From DAOPYE01 sp035352715 (lineage in GTDB: Bacteria; Acidobacteriota; Holophagae; Holophagales; Holophagaceae), in contig DAOPYE010000015.1 of assembly GCA_035352715.1 (NCBI GenBank), positions 1 to 38,791 of the forward strand: a stretch of 38,791 nt of DNA. Direction: 5' to 3'. This document shows, piece after piece, positions 7,728-16,376 of this stretch (position 1 is the first letter of the stretch; the number at the start of each line of letters is the position of its first letter). The notes below the pieces were generated by a model that was not told the origin of the DNA, did no database searches, and was given only the letters and a program-made list of their open reading frames with translations. The position numbers were made by a program, and so were the translations under genes.

Positions 7728-8690
7728 ATGAAGCAGCGCAGCACCCTGATTCTCCCCCTCGCAGCCCTGATGGTCCTGGGCGGCACGGCGGCGTGCAGAA
7801 AGAAGATCTCCGCGACCCCCACCAAGAAGGAGGAGGGCGGCTTGGTGGGCCGAACGGCCACCGATATCGTCGAGGAGGCCGAGCTGCGCCTGCAGCGCAA
7901 GCAGTGGACCGACGCGCGCACGCTGCTGCGCGTCGTGGAGGAGAACCTGCCCTCGTCCAAGGAATATCCCCGCGCCAAGCTGCTGCTGGGCGACAGCTAC
8001 TTCTTCAGCACCGTCCCCAGCTTTCCTGAAGCCGTTGTCGAGTACCAGAGCTTCCTCACCTACTTCCCCAAGCACGAGCAGAAGCCTTACGCCCTCTACC
8101 AGATCGCCCTCTGCCATTACGCCACCATCGAGACGGCCGAACGTGACCAGAGCGAAACCCGCAAGGCCATCGACGCATTCCAGAAGCTCATCAACGAGGC
8201 TCCGGGCTCCATTTACGCGGTGGACGCCAAGGCCAAACTGAACCAGTGCTGGCACCGCCTCGCAGAATCAGAACTCCAGGTGGGCATCTTCTACGTGAAG
8301 ACCTACCCCGCTTCCAATGCCGGGTACAAGCGAATCAAGAACGCCATGGAAGCCTATCCTGACTTCGTGGATCGCGAGCGGGCCTACTTCTTCCTGGGAG
8401 AGGCCATGCGCTCCCACCGGATGGAGATGAGCCAGCTTGAGCAGTTCGGGAAGGACTACCTCGCGCGCGTGAAGAAGGACAACATGAACAACCTGACGCG
8501 GGATGAGTACATCACCTACAGCAAGGAGCTCAACGCCTTCATCACGGAAGAGTTCCATAAATCCCGGCAAGAATCCCGAGACTACTACCAGAAGCTGGTG
8601 GAGAGCTACCCCAATAGCGAATGGGTGGGCAAGGCCAAGGATCGCCTTGTGGAACTGGGCCAATCCATCAAGGAAGAGCTGGATAGCTAA
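7728..8690 (+). CDS. bamD: Outer membrane assembly lipoprotein BamD
   Basis: This 320-residue protein starts with a lipoprotein signal peptide (KQRSTLILPLAALMVLGG), with the lipidated Cys near residue 23 in TAACRKK. Tandem TPR-like helical pairs typical of BamD/ComL and YfiO follow (ATDIVEEAELRLQRKQWTDA, YPRAKLLLGDSYF, YPNSEWVGKAKDRL). BamD is the essential lipoprotein partner of BamA in folding outer-membrane beta-barrels. At 320 residues it is longer than the E. coli protein (about 245), with an extra KDNMNNLTRDEYITYS helical region. ATG 7728 is preceded by GAAGGA at a 7-nt distance; an in-frame GTG at 7713 is the alternative. Its presence supports a Gram-negative envelope. Confidence 0.88.
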   Translation: MKQRSTLILPLAALMVLGGTAACRKKISATPTKKEEGGLVGRTATDIVEEAELRLQRKQWTDARTLLRVVEENLPSSKEYPRAKLLLGDSYFFSTVPSFPEAVVEYQSFLTYFPKHEQKPYALYQIALCHYATIETAERDQSETRKAIDAFQKLINEAPGSIYAVDAKAKLNQCWHRLAESELQVGIFYVKTYPASNAGYKRIKNAMEAYPDFVDRERAYFFLGEAMRSHRMEMSQLEQFGKDYLARVKKDNMNNLTRDEYITYSKELNAFITEEFHKSRQESRDYYQKLVESYPNSEWVGKAKDRLVELGQSIKEELDS

Positions 8691-8724
8691 CGAGGCTGAC
8701 GCCTCTCTCGCGATTTCCGGCGAA

Positions 8725-8772
8725 GAATGACGCCCCGATGCATGTCCATTGGCATGTGTTGGGGCGTCATTC
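8725..8772. terminator. Long hairpin between the convergent bamD and GH31 genes
   Basis: GAATGACGCCCC (8725-8736) and GGGGCGTCATTC (8761-8772) are perfect inverted repeats of 12 bp. The inner bases continue the stem with wobble pairs for about eight more positions, leaving a loop around TCCATTGG. The structure lies between two converging genes and contains the TGA of the GH31 gene (8767-8769). It is well placed to stop both transcripts or protect their 3' ends. There is no U-run, so classical intrinsic termination is uncertain. Confidence 0.55.
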
Positions 8773-11688
8773 TGTAAACGCAATCGCCTCGGCGCTCCCC
8801 CGATAAACGAGGGCCTTGCGCTTGGTCTGATCGGATGTCGCACCCATCAGAACAAGATTGAGCGTGCGGGCGGAAACGAGCCCCGGGAACGCGCCTTTGC
8901 GGTTCCCGATCTCAAGCGTTTGGCGCGCCTCATCCCACGCGAGCTCGTAGGTGGCGTAGGCCCCCTTTTCGTAGGCGTACGTCTCGTTGTCGTCTTCGTA
9001 GATCGTGAAACGCGCGTTGGCCCCGGGGTAGATGCGAATCTCGTAGGGGGCTTCGGGACGCTCCGTCGCATATTGCTGGACCGGCCCCATGGGCACGATG
9101 GAGCCCGCTTTCACGTACAGCGGGAACGTGTCCATGGAGCAACGCTTCTGCGCCACCTGCCCACCTCGCAGGCGCGTGCCGGTCCAGAAATCGAACCAGT
9201 CCGAACCCGAGGGCAGGTAGGTTTCCATGGTGTCTTTGATCACCTTGAGCTGGTTCTCCATGGCCAGGCGTTCGCTGGGCTTATGCCAGCCCAGGCGGAA
9301 GTACCGGTCCTGGCCGCCCTGATGGAACTCGGCCTTGATCGGAAGCCTTTGGCCTTTGACCAGAGCGATATGCGTCCCACGGTACCGCTTCGCACCGAAG
9401 CTCCAATCGTCGACCTTCAACTGGCCATCCAGGAAAAGGCGTCCGCCGTCGTCGTATTCAATGCCGATCTCGTATTCCCCGGTCTCGGGGGCGACAATCG
9501 ATCCCTCCCAACGGGCGGAGAAGTTATCGAAGCCCGAGAGCCCCGGCGGTGGCCCTGCCAGCGGAGGCCCCGGCCAGTTGTGCTCGACCCGCGTATCCAG
9601 CGTCTTTCCCGCAGGCCGGTTGAAGTCCAGCCCTTCGAAATACTGAACGGCAAGCCCCGCTTTACCATCTGGGGCCTGAAGGGCTTCCGCAGGAATCGTG
9701 GTCGGCAGCGGATCGCTGGCGTGGAACATCGCGCGGGTCACGGGGTGGACCAAAAAGGCCAGCCCAAACATGAACGCATCGTCCGATTTGCGCACCTTGG
9801 CGTCATCGGGGAAATCCAGCGGCAATCCGCGCATCATCGTATAGGCATGGGCGGTTGTCTCCCAGGCCAGCGAATAGATGTAGGGCAGAAGCTGGTAGCG
9901 CAAATTCGCGGCGCCCAGAAGCGAGCGGTAGGTCTCGGGAGCAAAGGACTTGAAGATGTAGGGCTCGCGTTCAATGTTGGCACCGTGGATGCGATAGATG
10001 GGATTGAAGATCGCAAACTGATTCCAGCGCGCCAACAGCTCTTGATAACTGGGGCTTTTCTCACCCAGCAGATCGTTCACAAAAAAGCCGCCGGTATCCT
10101 GCGTCCAGTAAGGCAGGCCCGCCATGGCGATATTGATCCCGCCCGAAATCTGGTTCCGAAAAGTCTCCCAACTGGCGGTGGTATCGCCCGACCAAGGCAG
10201 CGCCGCATACCGCTGCTGTCCCGCCCAGGCCGAGCGCGTGAGCGTGAAGACGCGCTTATCGCTGGTGGCGCGCTGCCCCTCGTACGTGCCCTTGGTGGTC
10301 AGCAGGCTGTAAGGGTTCAAGTAGCGGACAAAATCTCCCATGGCGTTTCTGCCAAGGCCCTTGATATCGCGTTCCACCTCATTGGGATCGTGGCAGGCCC
10401 CGCCCACTTCCACCTCGGTTCCATCCATCCACAGCGCATCCACGCCGATATCCAAAAGCCCCTGCTTGATGTGCTTGAAATAGATGGCACGCCCTTCGGG
10501 GCTGTAGGCGTCATAAACCCGAGCCTGCTTCGAGATCCAGTGCAACGGAGCGAATCGCAATCCATGGGCGTCCAGCTCATGGGCCAGCGGCGTGTCGTTT
10601 CCGACCGAGGGCCAGATCGAATTCATGAGCTTCACGTGCAAATCATCGTGCAGCGTTTTCGTGAGTTCGGCGGGACGGGGAAAGCGTTCCTTATCCCAGA
10701 TCATGCCGCTCCACGTTCCATCGTGATCCGTGCCCCAGTACTGCCAATCCTGGACGATGTAATCGATGGGGAAGCCCTCTTTGCGGAAGTTGCGCACGAC
10801 TTCCAGCAGGCGATCCTGGGTCTTGTACCGTTCCTTGCTCATGAAGAAGCCGAACGCCGCCTTGGGGAACATGGGCGCCGCGCCAGTGAGCTTCCGATAA
10901 CCTGCAATAACGCCATCCATGCGCTTGTCGGCCACGAAATAGTAGTCGATCCCCGCAGGCGCGCTCTCCGCCCACAGCGAGGCCCCTGATGGATCATCCT
11001 TGAACACCATTTTCGAATAGATGTCCCAAAGAATGCCGTATCGCCGGGTCGAGACGAGGAAGGGGACAACGGTCCCGATATTGGTCTGAACCAGCAGCAC
11101 TTCCTGTCCGCGATAGTCCATATACGGCTGGTTGTATTGGCCCAACCCGTAAAGGGATTCATCCGGTGACAGCGTGAACGTCTGCCGGATCTCGTAGGTC
11201 GGAGCGCCCGCGATCGCCAGCTCTTTGAATTCGCACGGCTGCTGCGACTTCTCGCGGGTGATCGTCTTCCCGTCCCGGTCCACAAAGCTCAAGGCGCCCG
11301 TCTGCTTGTTCGCGATGATTCGGAGCTCGGCGGAAACGATTTCCAAACGGCTTGGCGAATCCACCAGCTGAAAGGGCACGGCCTGAGGCTGGGCGATGAC
11401 AGCAATGCTCGGCTGATCCGCGTGGATTCGCCCCGGATTGGCGTTGACCCGGACGATGCCTGGACCATAGAACAGGACGTTCTTCGTCACGTTGCCGCAG
11501 CGGAACTGGACCCCTGCATCAAGGCGGACAAATGCGAAACCCTTCGCTGCCGCGGTGATGACCGGCTTCAGCTGCCCCTTCGCATCCACCCCTGATTCGG
11601 CGCGAAGGGTCGTCCCCGTGCTCCAGAACCCCATGCTCCAGAGACAGGCAACGGCAAAGCATCGAGACAGACGGGAATGGATTGGCAT
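8767..11688 (-). CDS. Secreted GH31 glycoside hydrolase with PA14 insert (alpha-xylosidase-like)
   Basis: The 973-residue enzyme has a signal peptide (about residues 1-31, ending TTLRA), a GH31 N-terminal beta-sandwich and a TIM barrel. The predicted nucleophile is Asp422 in ALWMDGTEVE and the acid/base is Asp502 in LPWSGDTTASW. Residues about 670-790 form a PA14 domain (LAVQYFEGLDF, EYEIGIEYDDGGRLFLDG) inserted in the C-terminal sheet region. This arrangement is known from xyloglucan-active GH31 alpha-xylosidases, which remove xylose from the non-reducing end of oligosaccharides. Alpha-glucosidase activity cannot be excluded. ATG 11686-11688 gives the best signal peptide but has a poor ribosome site; a GTG 45 nt upstream is possible. 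The gene stands alone between an SDR gene and bamD, with two operator-like sites upstream. Confidence 0.87.
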   Translation of the reverse strand: MPIHSRLSRCFAVACLWSMGFWSTGTTLRAESGVDAKGQLKPVITAAAKGFAFVRLDAGVQFRCGNVTKNVLFYGPGIVRVNANPGRIHADQPSIAVIAQPQAVPFQLVDSPSRLEIVSAELRIIANKQTGALSFVDRDGKTITREKSQQPCEFKELAIAGAPTYEIRQTFTLSPDESLYGLGQYNQPYMDYRGQEVLLVQTNIGTVVPFLVSTRRYGILWDIYSKMVFKDDPSGASLWAESAPAGIDYYFVADKRMDGVIAGYRKLTGAAPMFPKAAFGFFMSKERYKTQDRLLEVVRNFRKEGFPIDYIVQDWQYWGTDHDGTWSGMIWDKERFPRPAELTKTLHDDLHVKLMNSIWPSVGNDTPLAHELDAHGLRFAPLHWISKQARVYDAYSPEGRAIYFKHIKQGLLDIGVDALWMDGTEVEVGGACHDPNEVERDIKGLGRNAMGDFVRYLNPYSLLTTKGTYEGQRATSDKRVFTLTRSAWAGQQRYAALPWSGDTTASWETFRNQISGGINIAMAGLPYWTQDTGGFFVNDLLGEKSPSYQELLARWNQFAIFNPIYRIHGANIEREPYIFKSFAPETYRSLLGAANLRYQLLPYIYSLAWETTAHAYTMMRGLPLDFPDDAKVRKSDDAFMFGLAFLVHPVTRAMFHASDPLPTTIPAEALQAPDGKAGLAVQYFEGLDFNRPAGKTLDTRVEHNWPGPPLAGPPPGLSGFDNFSARWEGSIVAPETGEYEIGIEYDDGGRLFLDGQLKVDDWSFGAKRYRGTHIALVKGQRLPIKAEFHQGGQDRYFRLGWHKPSERLAMENQLKVIKDTMETYLPSGSDWFDFWTGTRLRGGQVAQKRCSMDTFPLYVKAGSIVPMGPVQQYATERPEAPYEIRIYPGANARFTIYEDDNETYAYEKGAYATYELAWDEARQTLEIGNRKGAFPGLVSARTLNLVLMGATSDQTKRKALVYRGSAEAIAFTE

Positions 11689-11816
11689 GGGGGATCCGAT
11701 CTGAGGGTTGCCGGGGATGGAGCTGAGACTCACACAGCATTTCGGATGAGGAACGCGGCACAGCCCAAAAAGCGCGGCCCAGAAACGCGACTGGGCGGTC
11801 CGTGTCCCTGAATTCT

Positions 11817-11828
11817 GAAACCGGTTCC
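11817..11828. promoter_or_regulatory. LacI-family-like operator, proximal site upstream of GH31
   Basis: GAAACCGGTTCC fits the general LacI/GalR operator pattern GnAAnCGnTTnC at every fixed position on both strands. It lies 129 bp upstream of the GH31 start. On the minus strand a TATAGT hexamer (11831-11836) sits just upstream of it, where a bound repressor would cover the transcription start. No clear -35 box was found. No LacI-type gene lies in the window. Confidence 0.4.
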
Positions 11829-11862
11829 AACTATAGCAGCACCCACTTCCACCACCACCCAG

Positions 11863-11874
11863 GTAACCGTTTAC
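11863..11874. promoter_or_regulatory. LacI-family-like operator, distal site upstream of GH31
   Basis: GTAACCGTTTAC also fits GnAAnCGnTTnC exactly. Its centre is 46 bp from the proximal site, about four and a half helical turns. It overlaps the TAA stop of the SDR gene (11871-11873), so part of the sequence is coding. Two exact matches in a 182-bp gap in front of a sugar-hydrolase gene make a regulatory role more likely than either alone. Confidence 0.35.
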
Positions 11875-12605
11875 GCGTTCAGCGCCTCGAAAGCGGCCTC
11901 GCGGCCCTCGCGCAGGGCCTGGGCGCCCCCGATGGCGATGTCCTGTTCGCCCTGGCGCAGCGCGGACATGACAGCATGAACAAATTCCGATATGGGCATG
12001 CCGCCATGAGAGACCGCGCCCTTGGGCCAGGTCTCGAACCCCAGCTCCGTATCCACCGCGGGCGGTGCGATCTCGATGACCTCGACCCCTCTGCCCTTGA
12101 GCTGATGCCGCATGGACAGCGTGAGGGAATGCATGGCCGCCTTGGTGGCGGAATAGACGCCCACCCGCGCCAGGGGCGCAAAGGCCAGCCCCGACGTGAT
12201 ATTGAGAATGGCCGCACCCGGGCGCGTGGCCAGATGGGGCGCAAGCAGGGACGCCAGGTGCAGCGGCGCGACGATATTCGTTTCGAGCTCTCCCCGCACG
12301 TATTCCAGGCTGATGGGGCGCGTGAGATCCGATGGCCGCTGAATGCCCGCGTTATTGATCAGCACATTGAGATCCCGATGGGCCTGCAGCAGCTCGTGAA
12401 CCAGCGAGGCCCGCTGATCCTCGTCCTGGATATCGCAGACCCGCGTGATCATTTCGGGATGCCGGTGCTGGATGGCCTCCAGGCGTTCCCTGCGGCGCCC
12501 GCAGATGATCACGGTGTTGCCCTCCGCCTGAAAGGACTCCGCCATGGCTTCGCCGATGCCCGAGGTACCGCCGGTGATGAGAATGGTGTTGCCACTGCAC
12601 TGCAT
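11871..12605 (-). CDS. Short-chain dehydrogenase/reductase (DltE-like)
   Basis: This 244-residue cytoplasmic oxidoreductase is a classical SDR. It has the nucleotide-binding TGGTSGIG motif near the start, NNAG at the end of strand 4, a catalytic Ser in ITSGLAF, and the YxxxK pair in YSATKAAMHS. The basic CGRRRERLE after strand 2 favours NADP(H). The overall pattern resembles the DltE/YdfG subgroup, whose substrates are poorly defined. The ATG at 12603-12605 follows GGAGAG at a good distance. It is divergent from the TPR-glycosyltransferase gene and upstream of GH31 on the same strand, but 182 nt and operator-like sites separate it from GH31, so a shared transcript is doubtful. Confidence 0.85.
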   Translation of the reverse strand: MQCSGNTILITGGTSGIGEAMAESFQAEGNTVIICGRRRERLEAIQHRHPEMITRVCDIQDEDQRASLVHELLQAHRDLNVLINNAGIQRPSDLTRPISLEYVRGELETNIVAPLHLASLLAPHLATRPGAAILNITSGLAFAPLARVGVYSATKAAMHSLTLSMRHQLKGRGVEVIEIAPPAVDTELGFETWPKGAVSHGGMPISEFVHAVMSALRQGEQDIAIGGAQALREGREAAFEALNA

Positions 12606-12682
12606 CTAAATCTCTCCATGAGACTCGAAAAGGGTATCCAGCTTTTCCCCATCTTTGATGCCCATCCATTGATAATTGTGGA

Positions 12683-14305
12683 ATGGCATACACCCCGACG
12701 ACCCAAGCGGACTCCCTCTCCTGCGTTCTGGAAGCCCTCAATCAGGCCGTGGCCCTGCACCAATCGGGCGATCTGGACGGCGCGGAAGCGCGCTACCGCG
12801 AGCTGCTCACCCGCGAACCCGAACAGCCCGACGCCTGGAACCTGCTGGGTCTGCTGGCCCACCAGCGCGGCGCCCACGAAACCGCGCTGGCCATGATCGG
12901 ACACGCCATCGCCCTGAACCCGCATTGCTCCGCCTACCGCGTCAACCTCGCGGAAGCCGCCAATAGCCTGGGCCGCACCAGCGTGGCGATCGCCAGTCTG
13001 AAGGCCGCCATCGAACTGGAGCCCGAGCTTGCGGTGCCCTACGCCAATCTGGCGAATCTGCTCTACGAACTGGATCGCCACGACGAGGCCATGAGCCATG
13101 CACTGATGGCCCTCGAGCGGGATTCGGACAATCCGCACGCATGGAACATCCTGGGCAACATCTATGAGGCCTTGAGCACGCCTACAAACGATCAGCGCGC
13201 CCAGGCCCAGGACGCCTATCGCCAGGCAATCGCCCTGGATCCGAATTCCGCCCTGGCCCACGCGAACCTGGCCCTGAGCCTGGAACACGCCGGTCGCATC
13301 GAGGAAGCCAGCGCCAGCTACGAGCGCTCCATCGCCCTGGACCCGAACCTGCCGAACACCCACTGGAACCGGGCCCTGATGCTGCTCGCGCACGGCGATT
13401 TCGAGGAGGGCTGGAAGGAATACGAATGGCGTTGGAAGCGCCCCGCCTTCACCTCGCCCCAGCGCGGCTTCACCCAGCCCCTATGGAAGGGACAGGAACT
13501 GTCGGGCAAGCGGATCCTGATCTATGCCGAGCAGGGCTTCGGCGACGCGATCCACTTCGTCCGCTACGCGCCATTGCTGGCACAGCGAGGCGCGCAGGTC
13601 TTCATCGATTGCCCGCGCGAACTGGCCCGGCTGTTCCGAAGCGTGCCCGGCGTCGCCCAGGTGATCCCCTCGGGCGAACCCCTTCCCGAAGTCGACTACC
13701 AGGCGCCCTTCATGAGCCTCCCGCTAGGCTTTGGCACGGTGCTGGAAACCATCCCCGCCGAGACGCCCTACCTTGCGCCCGATCCGGTCCTCGTCGAACG
13801 GATGCGCGCAAAGCTCGATGCGGCCACGAACGGCGCGCAGCCGGGCAAGACCGTGGGCATCGTCTGGGCCGGACGCCCCACCACCAAGGGCTTCAACGCC
13901 AATCGCACCATGACTCTGGCGGATTTCGAGCCACTGCTGCGTCGGCCAGGCCACCGCTTCGTCAGCCTTCAGAAGGGCGCAGGCTCGGAACAACTGGCCG
14001 AAACCGCCCTGCCCGTGCTCGACCTCATGGATGAAGTCCAGGATTTCGCGGATCTCGCCGCACTCATGTCCCTGATGGATCTGATCATCACCGTGGATAC
14101 GGCCGCCGCCCACCTGGGAGGCGCGCTGGCGCTCCCGGTCTGGACACTCGTCCCGCAGCCTGGCGCCTTCCTGTGGATGCGCAAGCGCGAGGATTCCCCC
14201 TGGTACCCGACCATGCGCCTGTTCCGCCAGGCCGTCGCGGGCGACTGGGCGCCGACCGTGGCCCAAGTGGTGGATTTCCTCGACGCGCATCACGCAAAAG
14301 CCTGA
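12683..14305 (+). CDS. TPR-repeat protein fused to a GT9-like glycosyltransferase domain
   Basis: The 540-residue protein has about six tetratricopeptide repeats in residues 15-250, with recurring cores such as PDAWNLLGLLAHQRG and SALAHANLALSLEHAG. A linker ending GDFEEGWKEYEWRWK leads to a C-terminal domain (about 265-535). That domain carries EQGFGDAIHFVRYAPLL and DTAAAHLGGALALPVW, hallmarks of the GT9/heptosyltransferase-like Rossmann fold. Such fusions occur widely and are thought to glycosylate proteins or envelope sugars, but their acceptors are generally unknown. No signal peptide is seen. The start at ATG 12683 has no strong ribosome site. glmS follows 64 nt downstream and supplies amino sugar precursors, but appears to have its own promoter, so the link is weak. 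Confidence 0.82.
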   Translation: MAYTPTTQADSLSCVLEALNQAVALHQSGDLDGAEARYRELLTREPEQPDAWNLLGLLAHQRGAHETALAMIGHAIALNPHCSAYRVNLAEAANSLGRTSVAIASLKAAIELEPELAVPYANLANLLYELDRHDEAMSHALMALERDSDNPHAWNILGNIYEALSTPTNDQRAQAQDAYRQAIALDPNSALAHANLALSLEHAGRIEEASASYERSIALDPNLPNTHWNRALMLLAHGDFEEGWKEYEWRWKRPAFTSPQRGFTQPLWKGQELSGKRILIYAEQGFGDAIHFVRYAPLLAQRGAQVFIDCPRELARLFRSVPGVAQVIPSGEPLPEVDYQAPFMSLPLGFGTVLETIPAETPYLAPDPVLVERMRAKLDAATNGAQPGKTVGIVWAGRPTTKGFNANRTMTLADFEPLLRRPGHRFVSLQKGAGSEQLAETALPVLDLMDEVQDFADLAALMSLMDLIITVDTAAAHLGGALALPVWTLVPQPGAFLWMRKREDSPWYPTMRLFRQAVAGDWAPTVAQVVDFLDAHHAKA

Positions 14306-14306
14306 T

Positions 14307-14335
14307 TTCCCATCCCCTAGCCTCCGCGATAGAAT
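14307..14335 (+). promoter_or_regulatory. Predicted sigma70-type promoter of glmS
   Basis: TTCCCA (14307-14312) and TAGAAT (14330-14335) are separated by 17 bp and match four and five of the six consensus positions. The predicted start of transcription is about 30 nt before the glmS ATG. There is too little room for a glmS ribozyme. Confidence 0.4.
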
Positions 14336-14369
14336 CATAATTTGTTTTCATGGTTTTCACGGAGGCATC

Positions 14370-16187
14370 ATGTGTGGAATTGTCGGCGCGGTCGCGGAAT
14401 TCGATATCGTGCCCGTGCTGCTGGAAGGCCTTAGGCGACTGGAATACCGGGGATACGATTCCTGCGGCGTCGCCATCCACCTCGGTGGCGGCCTGGACCG
14501 CATCCGCAGCGCCTCCCGCGTGTCCGATCTCAAGGGACAGGTCGAAGCCAAGGCCTTTTCTGCCACCTCCGGCATTGCGCACACCCGCTGGGCCACCCAC
14601 GGCGCACCCGAGACCCGCAACGCCCATCCGCACTTCTCCCGCGGCGAGATCGGCCTGGTCCACAACGGCATCATCGAGAACTACGAAGAGCTGCGCGAAG
14701 AACTCCGCGCCAAGGGCTACCAGTTCGACAGCGCCACGGACACCGAGACCATCGCGCACCTGATCCACAGCCTGTATGACGGCGATCTGCGCGAGGCCGT
14801 GCGCCTCGCCGTAGCGCGCTTGAAGGGCGCGTACGCCATCGCCGTCGTCTCCAGCAAGGAACCCAACCGCGTCGTGGGCGCGCGCTTCGGAAGCCCGCTG
14901 GTGGCGGGCATCGGCGAGCGCGCCGTGTTCATGGCCTCCGACGCCATGGCGCTGGCGGGCAGTGCCGATACTTTCTACTTTTTGGAAGAAGGCGACATCG
15001 TCGATCTGCTGCCGGGATCCTGCCGCGTGTTCAACCGCGAGGGCGACGAGGTGAAACGCGAAGCCAAGCGCGTCGCGCCGGGCACCTTCACCATGGAGCT
15101 GGGCCCCTACCGCCACTTCATGCAGAAGGAAATCTTCGAACAGCCCGAAGCCATCGCCAATACGCTGGAAGGCGTGGAATGCGCCGCCCCTAGCCTGTTT
15201 GGCGCCCAGGCCAACGAGCTGCTGAAGGATATCGACGGCATCCTGATCCTGGCCTGCGGCACCAGCTACTACGCCGCTTCCACCGCCCGCTACTGGCTGG
15301 AATCCATCGCCAAGGTGCCCACGCGCGTCGAAATCGCCAGCGAATACCGCTACCGCGATAGCGTGCCCAATCCCCGCAACCTGATCGTGGCGGTCAGCCA
15401 ATCCGGCGAAACCGCCGACACCCTGGCCGCCATCAAGCACGCGCAGTCCCTGGGCCACGATAAGACCCTGGCCATCTGCAACGTGGCGGGCTCCGCCCTC
15501 ATGCGCCAGACCGCCCTGGGCTATGTGACGCGCGCAGGCGCGGAGATCGGCGTGGCCTCCACCAAGGCCTTCACCACCCAGCTCACGGCGCTCTACCTGC
15601 TGACCTTGACGCTGGCCAAGCTGCGCGGGCATCTGGAGTCCGACGCCGAAGCCGCCGCCCTGCGCCAGCTGCGCCATCTGCCCTCGGCGCTGGGCGCCGT
15701 GCTGGCGCTGGAACCCCAGGTCATGGCCTGGGCCGAGCGCTTCGCGCCCAAACAGAACGCGCTGTTCCTCGGGCGCGGCATGCACTACCCCATCGCCATG
15801 GAAGGCGCGCTGAAGCTCAAGGAGATTTCCTACATCCACGCCGAGGCCTACCCCGCGGGCGAGCTGAAGCACGGCCCCCTGGCCCTGGTGACAGGCGAAA
15901 TGCCCGTGGTGACCGTGGCCCCCAACGACCAGTTGCTGGAAAAGCTGAAGAGCAACATGCAGGAAGTCCGCGCGCGCGGCGGCGAGCTGTACGTCTTTGC
16001 CGACGCGGGCATCCACATCGAATCCGGCCCCGGCATCAACGTCATCCGCATGCCCGAACACTACGGAATGCTGAGCCCCATCCTGCACGTCCTGCCCATG
16101 CAGCTACTGGCCTACCACACCGCCGTAGCCCGCGGAACCGACGTGGACAAACCCCGCAACCTCGCCAAGAGCGTGACGGTGGAGTAG
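14370..16187 (+). CDS. glmS: Glutamine--fructose-6-phosphate aminotransferase (isomerizing)
   Basis: The 605-residue enzyme makes glucosamine-6-phosphate from fructose-6-phosphate and glutamine, the first step towards UDP-GlcNAc for peptidoglycan and lipopolysaccharide. The N-terminal glutaminase domain starts MCGIVGAV, with Cys2 as the nucleophile after Met removal, and contains RRLEYRGYDSCGVA and HTRWATHG. Two SIS sugar-isomerase domains follow (about 285-425 and 455-590), with CGTSYYA, SQSGETADT and the C-terminal KPRNLAKSVTVE typical of GlmS. The length is normal. ATG 14370 is preceded by ACGGAGG at seven bases, which fixes the start. The gene is followed by a palindromic repeat element rather than by a partner such as glmU. 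Confidence 0.97.
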   Translation: MCGIVGAVAEFDIVPVLLEGLRRLEYRGYDSCGVAIHLGGGLDRIRSASRVSDLKGQVEAKAFSATSGIAHTRWATHGAPETRNAHPHFSRGEIGLVHNGIIENYEELREELRAKGYQFDSATDTETIAHLIHSLYDGDLREAVRLAVARLKGAYAIAVVSSKEPNRVVGARFGSPLVAGIGERAVFMASDAMALAGSADTFYFLEEGDIVDLLPGSCRVFNREGDEVKREAKRVAPGTFTMELGPYRHFMQKEIFEQPEAIANTLEGVECAAPSLFGAQANELLKDIDGILILACGTSYYAASTARYWLESIAKVPTRVEIASEYRYRDSVPNPRNLIVAVSQSGETADTLAAIKHAQSLGHDKTLAICNVAGSALMRQTALGYVTRAGAEIGVASTKAFTTQLTALYLLTLTLAKLRGHLESDAEAAALRQLRHLPSALGAVLALEPQVMAWAERFAPKQNALFLGRGMHYPIAMEGALKLKEISYIHAEAYPAGELKHGPLALVTGEMPVVTVAPNDQLLEKLKSNMQEVRARGGELYVFADAGIHIESGPGINVIRMPEHYGMLSPILHVLPMQLLAYHTAVARGTDVDKPRNLAKSVTVE

Positions 16188-16211
16188 GCACCCTCGGCGG
16201 GAAAAGATATA

Positions 16212-16361
16212 GCTTCACCACCAAGGCACCAAGAGGCACCAAGAAGGCACCAAGAAAAGGAAAAGCGGGCTGGGCACAACTGGGTGCCACCGCCGATCTT
16301 TCTTGCTTGGCGCCCTTGGTGTTGCCTGCGAAGCAGGCCTTGGTGTTCTTGGTGGTAAAGC
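16212..16361. repeat. CACCAAG/CTTGGTG palindromic intergenic element, copy 1
   Basis: The outer arms GCTTCACCACCAAG and CTTGGTGGTAAAGC pair with one mismatch. The left half has four CACCAAG heptamers at about 8-11-nt intervals. The right half has three CTTGGTG heptamers plus one CTTGGCG. Inside the right half lies a perfect hairpin, GCCTGC-GAA-GCAGGC (16324-16338). It begins 24 nt after the glmS stop and ends 15 nt before the stop of the membrane protein gene. No transposase is present. A related copy lies on the other side of that gene in the same orientation. Confidence 0.8.
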
Positions 16362-16376
16362 AGTTCCTTACGGTGC

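Noticed and set aside
8749..10989. 746-codon frame antisense to GH31
   Set aside because: The GH31 motifs and catalytic residues are on the minus strand; the plus frame is a composition effect.
14306..14369. glmS ribozyme or riboswitch upstream of glmS
   Set aside because: Only 64 nt separate the genes and most is promoter; no conserved ribozyme core is seen.
14088..16088. 666-codon frame antisense to glmS
   Set aside because: Shadow of glmS; the product is rich in Gly, His and Gln with no family features.
16212..16361. CRISPR array from the repeated CACCAAG units
   Set aside because: The units are 7 nt, spaced by only a few bases and arranged as inverted halves, with no cas genes nearby.
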